Assembly (NCBI GenBank): GCA_015680685.1
Contig: MNCI01002042.1
Span: forward strand, 70,187 to 134,186
Length of the DNA stretch: 64,000 nt
Direction of reading: 5' to 3'
Origin: Gnetum montanum
Lineage: Eukaryota; Streptophyta; Gnetopsida; Gnetales; Gnetaceae
Shown: in pieces, positions 33,162-44,347 of the stretch
Numbering within the stretch: position 1 is the stretch's first letter
Layout of the letters: every line of letters starts with the position of its first letter
The notes under the pieces: model-generated
The model's database searches: none
What the model was told of the DNA's origin: nothing
The model's input: the letters and a program-made list of their open reading frames with translations, nothing else
Program-made: the position numbers and the translations under genes

Positions 33162-34681
33162 TATACTGTCTGAAAATCGTCAGTGCACGGTTGGAATGAA
33201 ATGGACACCGAGAGATCTACAGATAAGCACAGAAGACCCTACCTTTGCTTGAGGGAAAACTGGAACTGGCGAAGGTAGAGTACCTTAGGTGGTCTACACG
33301 TAGATCAGACAAGGATTTCCTCAAACGTATGCCAATATGCAATACGCTGGGTTATTTGTAAATAGTGTAATAAACATAACTCAGAGCATAAACGTGCAAG
33401 AATATAAGCAAAAGGTAAACAAGAATGAATGAAAACTGTAACAAATCTTGATCAGATATGAAACAACTTTATTGCAAAATGGAGATCACAGTGCACCGGT
33501 CTAAACGTAGTTGTGGATCTGACACAAGGCAGACAAACAACCCCGGTGGATGCGGAGGGATGATGGTATGCTGGTTTGGATTGTAGGCACAGTGTGTAGG
33601 CTATATGATCAGCATGCAGGGTAGAAGTCCAGTGTACAGGATTGGTGTCCAGATTTCCTAAGTATCTTCGGTCCCGTTTTTTTTTGTCCATTTGTCAAGA
33701 AATTGCCACCCTCATCAAGTGAAAAAATGGGGTTTTTATGAGACCTTGGGTGTTAGATTCAGATCTAGAAGGGTATGAGTGGCCATGGGTGAGAAAATTT
33801 TGGGTCAGATGACATGTGGCTGCGTTGCCTAAGTGCAAAGAACATTACAACTGTACAGCGTGTTGCATGCTAGCGTGTACACGCTGGGCGTGTGAACCCA
33901 GCTTACAGATTTTACCAACACACAAGAATTGAACTTTACAAAAAAACACTACTATTACAACAGAAAATCTTGAACTTGGCCCTTGGATTTGGGCTCCAGT
34001 GTCATCAGAATGCTGCCTGTGGATTTTCAATTCATTTGGACTTGATCTGACATGGTTTTGGAAGGCTTCAACGGGTGTACGCTGTGCTTCATGTTGGGCG
34101 TACACGCTGGGCGTGCATGAATAAAAACCCATCATTTGGAGCCCAAAATTTTATTTTCAGGTGACTGAAATGATGTCCAATAGTTTCCCTACCTCCAAGA
34201 GTCGATTTTAGGTGAAAATATTTCACTTTGATGCCTATTTTAGGCCATTTTTGATGGTGTATGCTGGGCGTGCAGGAATGAAAACCCATCATTTGGGACC
34301 CAAAACTTGATTTTTAGGTGCCTGAGAGCTATTAGGGACCTTGAGGAAGGTCCTGGGGGGTCTAGACACTCAATTCTGGCATGTTTCAGCTCATTTTTGG
34401 GGTCCAAAAGTTGCTGTACGCTGATCTGCACGCTGGGCGTGCAGGCCTGTGTGCAAAAAGTGTACTTAGTCAAAACTAAGTGTTTTGATCTTGGAACTTG
34501 TAGTTCTTATTGTCAGATGTTAATGTAGTCTCCAATGGATCTTGAGGAACTCTTACTTGCTTGATTCGACTCCGGTTGGCACCGTTTGTGAAGCTCGCGG
34601 GTTTCGGTAATGCTAGGAAGCACCATGACTTAGCTTGATTCTTGTCCAAAAGTGTTAGGTCCAAATTTTTGTGGTGTTTCA
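33162..34681 (-). repeat. Element A 5' LTR
   Basis: About 1520 bp on the minus strand, starting TGAAACACCAC at 34681. Positions 33636-34681 match 1-1087. The last part (33170-33320) is similar to the end of the element B LTR, around the 'aaggatttcctc' and 'gcgaaggtag' blocks. The 3' terminal dinucleotide appears to be TA rather than CA. Confidence 0.82.
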
Positions 34682-36301
34682 GGTTGAGAATGACAGGCAC
34701 TGCTGGTCTGTCTAGAAAAATGCTAGCATCATGCATATTTCTTATTAGAACCCTCACGGCACCGCAGCATGGATCTAGATCGAACACAGCGATTCAACAC
34801 ATGAACATCATTTTTGCTTCCAATTTTAAACAAAGAAAATCCTTATTTCTGCTCTGCTCCTCCTGAGCTTTGCTTTGCTTTAGTTTGTTCTACGCAGTAG
34901 TTTTCTTCTGGCGGAGGTTTTGTGTAGGGTTTCAGTGGTAGCTTACATGGTCGACATAGGCAACAAAGGAAATGGTTATTCTAAAGTAGCATCCTTGCTC
35001 GTTCTGTCCATGCAAAAGTGAATTGGATCTACCCATTCAAGGAAATTTCCAAGAGGGGCTCTCATTAACGGAATATATTATATCTTCTTACAGAGTCAAG
35101 ATGTTTTTCATAAAAAAAATCTTGACGTATGTTAGCTCTGTCTTCTGCTAGATTTGACGTTGGAAGACTACAATTGTTCACCTATTAGATTATTGCATGT
35201 TGTAGCTTGGCAGTAGATATGCGATCATTCTAACCCTTGCAAACGCTCTTCTACTTCCTTCAACCTGGTGTATCTTTTATCTCTGGTACTGTAGTTTCAT
35301 CAACCCTATCTTCTTGGATCATCTGTAGTGTGTTGAGTATCATAAATGAAATCCCTTGAGCACTCCTTCATTTACTATTGCACTTCTACAACCACTCTCG
35401 TAGTAGCCACATATCTTGGTTCAAACATGGCCATCTCCTGGTGTTCACGATGTGCAATTAAATCTTCTATAGGTCCTAAAGCTAATTCTTCATGCTGATC
35501 TGTATACATCAATAGGCAGTTCCAAAGATGTGTTGCTTTTTGAACCGATATAACTTTCTGATGCAGTGAAGGATCTTTGCCACATTGTCTTTCAATATCA
35601 CCATCCATTTTAGATTTGAAATCCTTGCACTCATGAATTTTATCCAACTCTTACTGTAGATAGGCCTCTTCAGCACACAGAGCATGATACTTAGCGGTCA
35701 TGTCATGTGCTAAATTAGACCACATTGCTTCCCTCTGAACAACCATAGATGCATTTTTCTAAGAAACGTCTTTGTTCAAGAGCTATCTTAGCCTTTTTCA
35801 CTGTGAGCAGTGCGGAAGCATGTGTACTCTGATTTACCATGTCTATTAATGAGGCTGGAAGTGGATTACAAGCAGCATCAGCTGTAAATGTACATTTATG
35901 AACTTCACGTAGGGCATGGGTTGAAAGTTGCCATAATAGTTCAACAAACCTGTGCCCATATCATGTTGCAAGCAATGACACTCTTGTGTTGCTCCTAGGC
36001 AAGGCTCCTTATGATTCTAACTCATTTATGATCCCTTGGACAATTTTACAAAAGTCACGAGACTGCGCTAAATCAAAAATAGGTAATTTCTGCTCATGAC
36101 ACCAAGATGGATAATTCTCTGTAAATGTAGCTACAATATCTAACATATGCCATTCCAACTTCATGGTTAGTTAACTGTTGTAGAATTTTTCATGAGAAAG
36201 AGCATAATCCTCCTTGAACAGTTTCAGTTCATTAGGATTCTATACCTCACCATTCTCAAATAAGTCCATCTATTTCATGAAATGGCCAAAATGTGCCAAC
36301 A
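34682..36301 (-). repeat. Element C 3' LTR (cut by element A) with AUG6 fragment
   Basis: The segment 34685-36301 is a direct repeat of 45141-46757, both exactly 1617 bp, with few differences over the whole length. The left end coincides with the element A insertion, so the true LTR is longer. The purine tract lies at its right side (36302-36325). Confidence 0.78.
35430..36105 (-). pseudogene. AUG6: AUG6 (HAUS augmin-like complex subunit 6) fragment, copy 1
   Basis: Minus-strand translation across frames gives LPIFDLAQSRDFCKIVQGII, NELES[15 protein letters not shown], [61 protein letters not shown] and [15 protein letters not shown]. These follow the plant AUG6 N-terminal region in order ([64 protein letters not shown]). 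AUG6 helps recruit gamma-tubulin to microtubules in the plant augmin complex. No intron is visible in this stretch, suggesting a cDNA-derived copy. Stops and frameshifts mark it as dead. Identification is from memory of the family. Confidence 0.75.
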
Positions 36302-36325
36302 TTTCTGCCCCCTCTAAAAGGCTTA
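36302..36325 (-). promoter_or_regulatory. Polypurine tract of element C
   Basis: Minus strand TTTTAGAGGGGGCAGAAA directly before the LTR start TGTTGGCACA. This is the main evidence that the AUG6-bearing repeat is a 3' LTR. Confidence 0.7.
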
Positions 36326-36523
36326 AAGTAATTTATGCAAGCCCCATTTCAAAACTGTTCTGTACTTGAAACTTTTATTGAACTTTTTACAGCTAAAAAG
36401 ATAAATCTTTTTGGAGGAAAAGTCCATCAAACATAAGGTTTGGTGGTATAAAAACCTCATTCCTAAGGAAAACAACAAATTGTACATTATCAAGTCCTTC
36501 ATGGACTATTCTTGAGATGGGAA

Positions 36524-37204
36524 CTAAATTGTGAGGGTTACCCTAGTAGGAATCCTCATATCACTAACCTTCTCATAAGCAATCTCTGAAATGATGAATG
36601 TTGTTTTGTATCTATCATTCTTATCTACCATGATTTGATTATAACCTGAGTAACCATCTAAGAAAGAATATACTTGACAACCTGAGACTTTAATCAGCAT
36701 CTTATCAATTCTTAGAAGTGGATACTTATCCTTTTTTGAGGCATCATTCAGATTTCTAAAGTCTACACAAAGCCTTATATCACCATTTTTCTTTCTCACT
36801 GGAACAAGGTTAGCAAGCCATGTTGAATATCGTACTGGATATATGATTCGTGCTTGCAACAACTTCTTGACTTCAGCTTCCATAGCTGGTTCAAATGATG
36901 GATTGAATTTGCTTTATTTTTGCTTGACTATTTTGCAACCTTCTATTAAAGGAATTTTATGTGTCATCACATCTAGTCTAAAAGCTTTAAGATCATCATA
37001 AGACCAAGCAAAATTATCCAAATTATTTCTTAGATATGTTAACAATTTTTGCTTGAAAGTTGAATCTCTTTCCTTTGTAACATTCAACATCTTTGGCATC
37101 TTGTCTAATCCAAAATTCACTACCTCGAAAGCTTGACTATCTAGGCTTTGTATATCCTTTCCAATAAGTAAATTTTTCTTGAACTCATGTTCCAGGTCAA
37201 TCAT
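36524..37204 (-). pseudogene. Element C reverse transcriptase, truncated
   Basis: Minus strand: linker with NFAWSYDDL (about 37000), a break near 36910, then RT from EAEVKKLLQARIIYPVRYS through VPVRKKNGDIRLCVDFRNLN and SFLDGYSGYNQIMV to YKTTFI. The sequence then turns non-homologous and stops at 36524. The YxDD box, RNase H and integrase are all missing; only about 200 bp separate the break from the purine tract. Confidence 0.85.
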
Positions 37205-37379
37205 CCTTTTTGGAATGAAATTAGCTTTAGATTATGATGACGTTTCAGGTATCACTTGACCCTCAAATTCTTGTTTTTTTTTCATAAATCTTAATACTTG
37301 ATCATCATCTTCAAATACTTGTAAATGTCTTATACTAATGGTTGATGTTCTTCTTCAACCATTACATCTTTGTAACTTT

Positions 37380-38004
37380 CTATTATTTGCATATCCAATG
37401 TTGAAGCTGCCTTTGCTAGATCGTCTGCTATAAGATTCTCTGCTCTATTTATATGCTCTATTCGGTAATGTTGAAACTGATCTAACATATTACAAGCAAG
37501 TTGCTTATAAGGTCTTAAGAATAAGCTCTTTACTACACAGTTACCCTTTACTTATTCACAAACTAATCTTGAGTCTCCCTTTATAGTGATCACTCTGATC
37601 TTTTTTTCTAGAGCTATTCTCAGACCAATACATAAAGCTTCATACTCAGCCTTGTTGTTAGTACAAGGGAAAGATAGATGAATTTCTTTAAAAATTTCAG
37701 GTGAATCATTCTTGAATATAACTATACCAGCTCCTGCACCTTTTGAATTACATGAACCATCAAAGTATAACTCCCATTTATCCTCATTCTTTGATTGTTC
37801 TTTTTCAAAATTATAATTTTCTTTGAGTGTACAAATTTTGTTTTCAACATCTCCTTTTTCAACCATTTTACTTTTTCCATTTGAAGTAATGTTATCAATC
37901 ATCAAAGGTTCACTGTAGATGTATATTTGATTTGGTTCTCCTTTCCAAGGTAGCCACATGTGAGAATAATCTGTTGATATGTAACTTGAGAAATTCTTGC
38001 TCAA
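37380..38004 (-). pseudogene. Element C second-type (Tat/archaeal-like) RNase H, located before RT
   Basis: The minus-strand frame from 38004 carries WELYFDGSCNSKGAGAGIVI, FPCTNNKAEYEALCIGLRIA and ITIKGDSRLV. Past a stop at about 37550 it continues with INRAENLIADDLAKAAS (about 37440), the fourth catalytic region. All four acidic motifs are recognisable. It overlaps the protease frame by a few bases and precedes the RT linker. In Tat elements this domain normally follows RT and the first RNase H, so its place here is unusual. Confidence 0.8.
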
Positions 38005-38520
38005 CTCCTACTCAATAAGAGACTATGCGAATCTGGTATATCTGCCACTTGAATAGTTACTCTACTTCTGACACAGGCTTTAGAAGCAATTTCCAATAGA
38101 ACATTTGGTAATTGACCCACAATCTTCACTTTACTTTTATCCACTTGAACAATCTTTTTATTTGATTTTTCAAGAATCAAACCGAGTTTCTTACATATAG
38201 ACAATGGCATTATAGTAGACGTAGCTCCAGAATCAACCAACCAATTATGTAAATATTTATCCTTTAATTTCATTGTCAAAAGAAAAGGAGGAGCTTCCTT
38301 ATCATACAAGGTCTTTAATTTCTCATCATTATTAGACACATAACTTAACTCTGATTCTCTAACTCTCCTTTTATTTTTAATGAACTCTAAAGCCTTTCTT
38401 TGCTGATCTCCTATTTGAAGCAACTGATAAAAGCTAATATTGGCCCTAACATGTTTAAGATCTTCAATCAAATCATACTCTCTATCACCAATAAAGCTTG
38501 GTTTCTTTATCCATTTATTA
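38001..38520 (-). pseudogene. Element C protease
   Basis: Minus strand: EDLKHVRANISFYQLLQIGD linker, then an aspartic protease block with LHNWLVDSGATSTIMPLSIC (active site DSGA) and VLLEIASKACVRSRVTIQV. The frame stops at 38001, where the RNase H frame takes over. Confidence 0.82.
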
Positions 38521-38559
38521 AAAGACTAATTTGGAGTGCTTTGCTCCACTTGATTGTCT

Positions 38560-39900
38560 TTACCTTTATTCTTATCTCTTTTATTTGGCTCAAAAGCTTT
38601 TCTCTTAATAGATGGATTAGTAATAATGTTTGGAGGTCTAGAAGTAGTTAATCTTTCTTTTGATCAAAGATTATATCCATTTTCCTCATTGTTATTGCAT
38701 TCCTCATCTGAAGATATATCTTCTTCAGAACTTGATAGAGAAGAAGTATCGCTAGATCCATTGCTAGAAGATTTACTTGCATAATGAACACTAGATAACT
38801 TAGTATCAGATTCAATATCAAGAAATTTGGACATAATAAGGTCACTTTCATCCTCATCTTCTGCTAACTTAGTGTCTTGATGTTTATGCTTTCTATTTTT
38901 CCTTTCTTCCTTGATATTAACTCTTGCCAATGCTTTTTCAAGCTTCACTATTTTGTTAGACATATATCTCATTAATTGTCCTTTTTCAGATCCTACTCTT
39001 TCATGTTCTTGCTCTATCTTAACATGAGATGGACTTGGTAAAGCTTTAAATTGAGCAAAATATTACATAGGAATCATAACTCTTTCTTCCCTTTTTTGAA
39101 TTGCAATATTTTCTTTAGGATTCAAGTTCAAATGTTTTTCTAACTGTATAGATTCACTAAAGTAATCATTTAGTGTAGTTAAGTTTGGAGTTCTCCTTAA
39201 CCAAACTAAAATGTTGGGGTTGACAGCCTTAAGATAAGTTTCTTTAAGAATTTCTTTTGATGGTCTATATTGTCTTTGAAAGAGTCCACAAATTCATTGA
39301 AACTTGATGTTAAAATCTCTAATTGACTCTTTAACTCCTTGCTTAGCTTGTACTAGCCCACAGTATAGTTGTTGTTGATCTAATTGATTACCAAACTGGG
39401 CTAAGAAAATATTCTTCATGTCATACTATTACTTGGTAAGTTCGAATACCAAATTTGAGCCATATCCTTTAAATTTGATACAAACAACCTACAAGCTTGA
39501 TCTTGAATATTTGCATAAGCTAAAGCTAACTCAAACATGTGAATATATTCTTTAGATAAATAAGCTTTTCCAATAATGAAAGGCTCAGGCAAATATTTGT
39601 AAACTACCTTAGAAATATCATTGTAATTTTGAAATCCTAATGGTGTAACTCTTTGTGAAGGATTTGCCATCCTATTCCTTTGGATAGTTGAACTCTTAGA
39701 CTTTCTAGATCTTCTCTTATGAATCAATAAACCAGATATAATGGGTGATCTTCTTGATCTTCTAGTTTTCACTCCACTACTTGTTCCCAATTCAAAAACT
39801 TTCTTCGACCGTTCTCCTTCTAATAAAGAATCAGTCTTAGAATCAAAAATATCCTTTGAAACTTTTAAATTTTCCAAACTACCAATCTTCTTCATCATGA
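38560..39900 (-). pseudogene. Element C gag
   Basis: Minus strand from MMKKIGSLENLK at 39898: a basic N-terminal part (GVKTRRSRRSP), gag core (FVSNLKDMAQIWYSNLP near 39430), a broken stretch 39415-38975 that still reads as gag core in pieces, then a Lys/Ser/Glu-rich C-terminal part (38972-38664). No clear zinc knuckle was seen. Confidence 0.68.
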
Positions 39901-39995
39901 ACTGAAAATATCTAATTTCTTAAGCCTTTATAGTAACAAAGAATTGTTGATGTGCTAAAATTATAAGGCTTATGAACTTATAGGCTAAACTTTCA

Positions 39996-40013
39996 ACCCT
40001 CGTTATAGCGCCA
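39996..40013 (-). promoter_or_regulatory. Possible primer binding site of element C
   Basis: Minus strand TGGCGCTATAACGAGGGT lies seven bases after the LTR end at 40021. Its first six bases match the tRNA-Asp-type site TGGCGCCGTTGCCGGGGA; the rest is only partly similar. Confidence 0.4.
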
Positions 40014-40020
40014 AAAGAAC

Positions 40021-41521
40021 TGTTGGCGACCATTTGGGATGCGACCGCCAACGAGTGTCCTCGAACACGATTTAGGTGCTTGCTGGTCTCTAGCAACACC
40101 AAGGCCCAGATACCTCCAAATAGACTTAGTAGTTAATGTGAGTATGTGTGTGTGCTGTTGCGGTGTGCGGTTGTGAAAAATGAAATGATTGCGTTGTGTT
40201 TAAACTATAAATGACTTATCATAAAGAGATTCAGCCAACTTTGCCAAATACTATGAGTTGTTGAGAGTTCCTATTTTGTTTACTTGCCTAGTCTACGCGG
40301 TCGTTATAATACCTACTTGTAACAAATAAAATTTTGCAAAAACATTTGAGCACAACTCCGCGAATATACTTCTAATTTTCCCCAAAGAAAGAGATAGTTC
40401 CACAAGAAAACTAGAAATAGAGCAAGATTCGATGGAAATAGATAGAAAAGAAAGTAGATTTGTGTTAAGACATCAAATGCTTAAACAAGGTAAAATGATA
40501 CAAGTAAACACTTTGCAATAAAGCTATCCCAAATTCAATAACTACGAATTGTTCAAACCTCCAAGGCTCAAATAAGCAATTTCTTCAAGACAATCCTACT
40601 ATGCTACCAAAAAATTACTACGTAAACTATCATGTACGATACTCCATTTTGGCTAGATAATGGACATCAACAATTGTGTTCAACAAAACCTTCAAAAGAC
40701 TTGACAATTTCTGATTGAAATACCATAGAGATTCACTTTACAGATAAAATAAAGCTATTCTGGTCCCATCAAAATACCAAATATTTTCTGAACCCTCTTG
40801 ACTATTGAATCGTTCAACGGCATGACTACAAGCAGAGGCTCTCTTACAACAATCCCAATAGCAATTCTTATACGTTGCACAATATCAAATTCACTATTAA
40901 AATGCTCTTAAGGCTTTCAAACACAAGCGCTTCTATGGCAAAATTTTAATAGAAATTTTCAATTATGCAACAAGAACAATAAGAGCAATCTAAAAATTCC
41001 AAAATTACTTGCCAAGTATGATACTATCTAAACCACTAGCTAAACAATTTAAACAAAATAAAAATAAAGCATAACTCATAGGAATATGACAAAGAGGCTG
41101 AAATATTTTCTTTAACCTGTCATCTTACAAACAATCTTTCACAATTTCTTCTTTACAATGCTCTTCAAAGACCCAAAGTGTGTCTCCAAGTGAGAGCTCC
41201 CAGTCTTCCAAAGTGTGTGATAAGTGAGACCCCAAGTGTGTGATGTGAGACCTCAAGTGTGTGATATAAGTCCTCTTACCCTTGAAGCCTTTTTATAGGC
41301 TTCAAAAGGTAGTTACATATTTCAAAATATCTTAGCTAACTTCTCTCCCAAGTAAGGAAGTTATAACTTGCCCAACAAGTTAGGAGACATTACTTGCCCA
41401 ACAAGTTAGGAGATTATTTGTCCAACAAGTTAGGAAGTTGTAACTATTTTGGGTGGTTATAACCACCATAGAGATAAAAAAAGCTACAACTGACAAGTGT
41501 CTCATTGAGTTGCCAAGTGGC
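40021..41521 (-). repeat. Element C 5' LTR, 3' part
   Basis: Inverted copy of 43035-44347. On the minus strand a TATA box CCTATAAAAAGG lies at 41288-41299 and the end is GTCGCCAACA at 40021. Direct short repeats 'cccaacaagttaggag' occur at 41380-41440. Confidence 0.75.
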
Positions 41522-42329
41522 CCATTTGTTGGCACATTTGGCCATTTCATCGAACAGTAAGACTCATCTTAAACATTATTGTAAGAATGGGAGAATGTGA
41601 ATGTGTTATTTCATATCATTGGTATGGAATCTAGGGGTGGCCCAAAATGGCATATTGGTGTGGAAAACAAAGAATACTAGGAATAATCATGTTGCTACCT
41701 ACAATAGTCCAAAAATATATATATATTTTTAAAAGGGGGATGTACTACCACAGCACCTTATTAGTCTCTCAAAGAGGCAGTGATAAGGTTTGAAGGAATA
41801 AACAGCAAAAATTTTTGATATGGGGAAACGTCGATAGAGCTTCAAAGGATACAAAGGGTGAGAGTCCAGGAAATGGAGAAAGATATGAGTTGCAATCTCT
41901 GAAGAAGTGAAAACATTGAAACTGGAATACACAGAGATCATTTCGTAAGTCAATAATGATGCAAGCTTGCATTCTAAATTTTCTCCATTGGAAACGTATT
42001 CAAATTGCAACCCCAGTTTGGACGCTCAAACTGCGGCAAGTTTTAGATTTGCAACAAAAATTAGAGGAAGCAAAAACGAAGTGATGTAGAATAGGCTCAT
42101 TAACAAACGAAAAAAGCCATAAAATTCCTCTGAAACGACAGTCCCGCGGTGCTGCACCTTCTCAACTCGCTGGAAGAAACAACGCAGATTCCAGTCAGCG
42201 CAACGACCCAAACCCTCGTCGTAAAAATTTCCCACAACAAGAGGAGCCCCTAAGGTTGTTGCCGCTCATCAAAGCTTCCCGGTGGTAGTTCTTTTAATTT
42301 AAGCAACGAAATCTTCAGTTTTGGGTTTC

Positions 42330-42620
42330 TGTTTCAGATCTGCATGCCTTCAACGCCATCATGGACATTCTCTGTAAAGCCTGCAAGGTGCGCACTGCAT
42401 AGAAGATTTTTTGGCAGTTGCAGGGTCGTTTCACAACTTCTTACCCTTTCTTGTGACCGGTATCTCAAAAAGGAGCTTTCCATGGCTCAGAACATTTTCT
42501 GAAAAATAATCCATCGCCAATCCAACCACCACCATGATTTACAATACTTTGTTGCAGGGATTCTCCAGCTGCAAACTCGCCAAACAGGCCTGGGCTTTCC
42601 CAAGGAACGCATTTCAAATT
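42330..42620 (+). pseudogene. Pentatricopeptide repeat (PPR) gene fragment inside the solo LTR
   Basis: The plus-strand translation reads DLHAFNAIMDILCKACKVRT, then after stops and a frame change NPTTTMIYNTLLQGFSSCKL followed by AKQAWAFP. These are PPR motifs (FN.L.D.LCK...V..A, then NP...TYNTLL.GF...K..EAW). PPR proteins act in organelle RNA processing. The fragment is broken and lacks the rest of the gene. Downstream to about 42850 (for example MPDADAFDIAYHST) may be further diverged pieces of it. Confidence 0.65.
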
Positions 42621-43326
42621 TTTTTTTTCAGGCGGTAATCACAAATGTCATTCACTCCAATCTGAAACAGCAGCCATGCCCGATGCCGATGCATTCGATA
42701 TCGCATACCATTCCACTGAACACGGAAACAAAGACACAAAGGCATACTAAGATAGGTGTCAAGAGATATTTTGGGCCAATGCCGGTAAATCAGAGTTGCA
42801 GTTCATCAAAAATAAAATTTTAAATGGTCTGGTGATTAATTCAGCAATGTCACAATGTCACATACGCAAATAGTGTGAAGCCTTGGTTATAGATTTACCT
42901 TTTAATTTAATTATTCCAAGGCTTCAAAACATTATTTTTCAAACATTATTATATAAGTTACTACCCATAAAATATTTGTAATATTAATGTTAAAATATTT
43001 GTAATATTATATTTGTAATATTTACAAATATTAGTGTTAGCATAAATTCCTCCTAACTTTATGTACAACTTCCTAACTACATAACTTCCCAATTAAATTG
43101 GTGAGAAATATCTCCTAACTACATGGGTAAGTTGTAACTTTCTTACTTGGGAGAGAAGTTAGCTAAGATATTTTAAGTATGTAACCACCTTTGAACCCTA
43201 TAAAAGAGAAGACATTGGGGTCTCATGGGGGGGGCCAAGATATCACACTTTTGGAGAAGACACTTGATACATCACACTTTGGAAGGCTACCAGTTAGCAC
43301 TTGGGCTCTCACTTGGGGACACACTT

Positions 43327-43858
43327 NNNNNNNNNNNNNNNNNNNNNNNNNNNNNNNNNNNNNNNNNNNNNNNNNNNNNNNNNNNNNNNNNNNNNNNNNN
43401 NNNNNNNNNNNNNNNNNNNNNNNNNNNNNNNNNNNNNNNNNNNNNNNNNNNNNNNNNNNNNNNNNNNNNNNNNNNNNNNNNNNNNNNNNNNNNNNNNNNN
43501 NNNNNNNNNNNNNNNNNNNNNNNNNNNNNNNNNNNNNNNNNNNNNNNNNNNNNNNNNNNNNNNNNNNNNNNNNNNNNNNNNNNNNNNNNNNNNNNNNNNN
43601 NNNNNNNNNNNNNNNNNNNNNNNNNNNNNNNNNNNNNNNNNNNNNNNNNNNNNNNNNNNNNNNNNNNNNNNNNNNNNNNNNNNNNNNNNNNNNNNNNNNN
43701 NNNNNNNNNNNNNNNNNNNNNNNNNNNNNNNNNNNNNNNNNNNNNNNNNNNNNNNNNNNNNNNNNNNNNNNNNNNNNNNNNNNNNNNNNNNNNNNNNNNN
43801 NNNNNNNNNNNNNNNNNNNNNNNNNNNNNNNNNNNNNNNNNNNNNNNNNNNNNNNNNN
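43327..43858. other. Assembly gap (532 N) inside the solo LTR
   Basis: Run of N. The inverted partner 40400-41240 shows what kind of LTR sequence should be there; the expected length is roughly 0.8 kb. Confidence 0.95.
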
Positions 43859-44347
43859 GAAGTGTTTACTCGTGTCATTTTACCTTGTTCAAATATTTGA
43901 GGTCTACATAAATCTGCTTTCTTTTCTGTCTATTTCCATCGAATCTTGCTCTATTTCTAGTTTTCTTGTGGAACTCTCTTTCTCTAGGGAAAATTAGAAG
44001 TAGATTCGCAAAGTTGTGCTCAAATTTTTTTACAAAATTTTATTTGTTACAAGTAGGTATTATAAGGACTGCGTAGACTAGGCAATTGAACAAAATAGGA
44101 ACTCTCAACAACTCATAGTACTTGGCAAAGTTGGCTGAATCTCTTATTGATAAGTCATTTGTAGTTTACACACAATGCAATCGTTTTATTTTCACAACCG
44201 CACACCACAACAGCACACACACATACTCACATTAACTACTAAGTCTATTTGGAGGTATCTGGGCCTTAGTGTTGCCAAAGACCAGCAAACACCTAAATCC
44301 TGTTCGAGGACACTCGTTGGCGGTCGCGTCCTAAATGGTCGCCAACA

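Larger units (their letters stand above)
32718..34681 (-). mobile_element. Element A, right part: 5' leader, primer site and 5' LTR
   Basis: Continuation of element A beyond the inserted element B. The 34-bp tandem array resumes at 32718-32800. Positions 32801-33137 are non-coding 5' leader with 'agatctatg' themes. The primer site is at 33138-33156 and the LTR at 33162-34681. The outer flank GGTTG (34682-34686) is the presumed target duplication; its partner lies outside the window. Confidence 0.85.
41527..44347 (+). mobile_element. Solo LTR of the element C family, plus strand, carrying a PPR-gene fragment
   Basis: Starts TGTTGGCACATTTGGCCATT at 41527 and ends GTCGCCAACA at 44347, the same termini as element C LTRs. 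It is flanked by a perfect 5-bp duplication CCATT (41522-41526 and 44348-44352). A TATA box TATAAAAG is at 43199-43206. Its last 1.3 kb match element C's LTR in inverted orientation. It contains a 532-bp gap (43327-43858). Confidence 0.85.

Noticed and set aside
1-34681. CRISPR-like interpretation of the evenly repeated 27-38 bp units
   Set aside because: Units are directly adjacent tandem repeats without unique spacers, and the genome is a plant. They are minisatellites.
41729-42235. Minus-strand frames in the solo LTR
   Set aside because: Opposite to the LTR and to the PPR-like fragment; no recognisable motif or counterpart.
43191-43997. Frames of up to 268 codons across the gap at 43327-43858
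   Set aside because: Artefact of translating N; the flanks are LTR sequence without coding signal.
40021-44347. Large inverted repeat as a foldback transposon or MITE
   Set aside because: The inversion is explained by a plus-strand solo LTR with CCATT duplications inserted in a minus-strand LTR of the same family.
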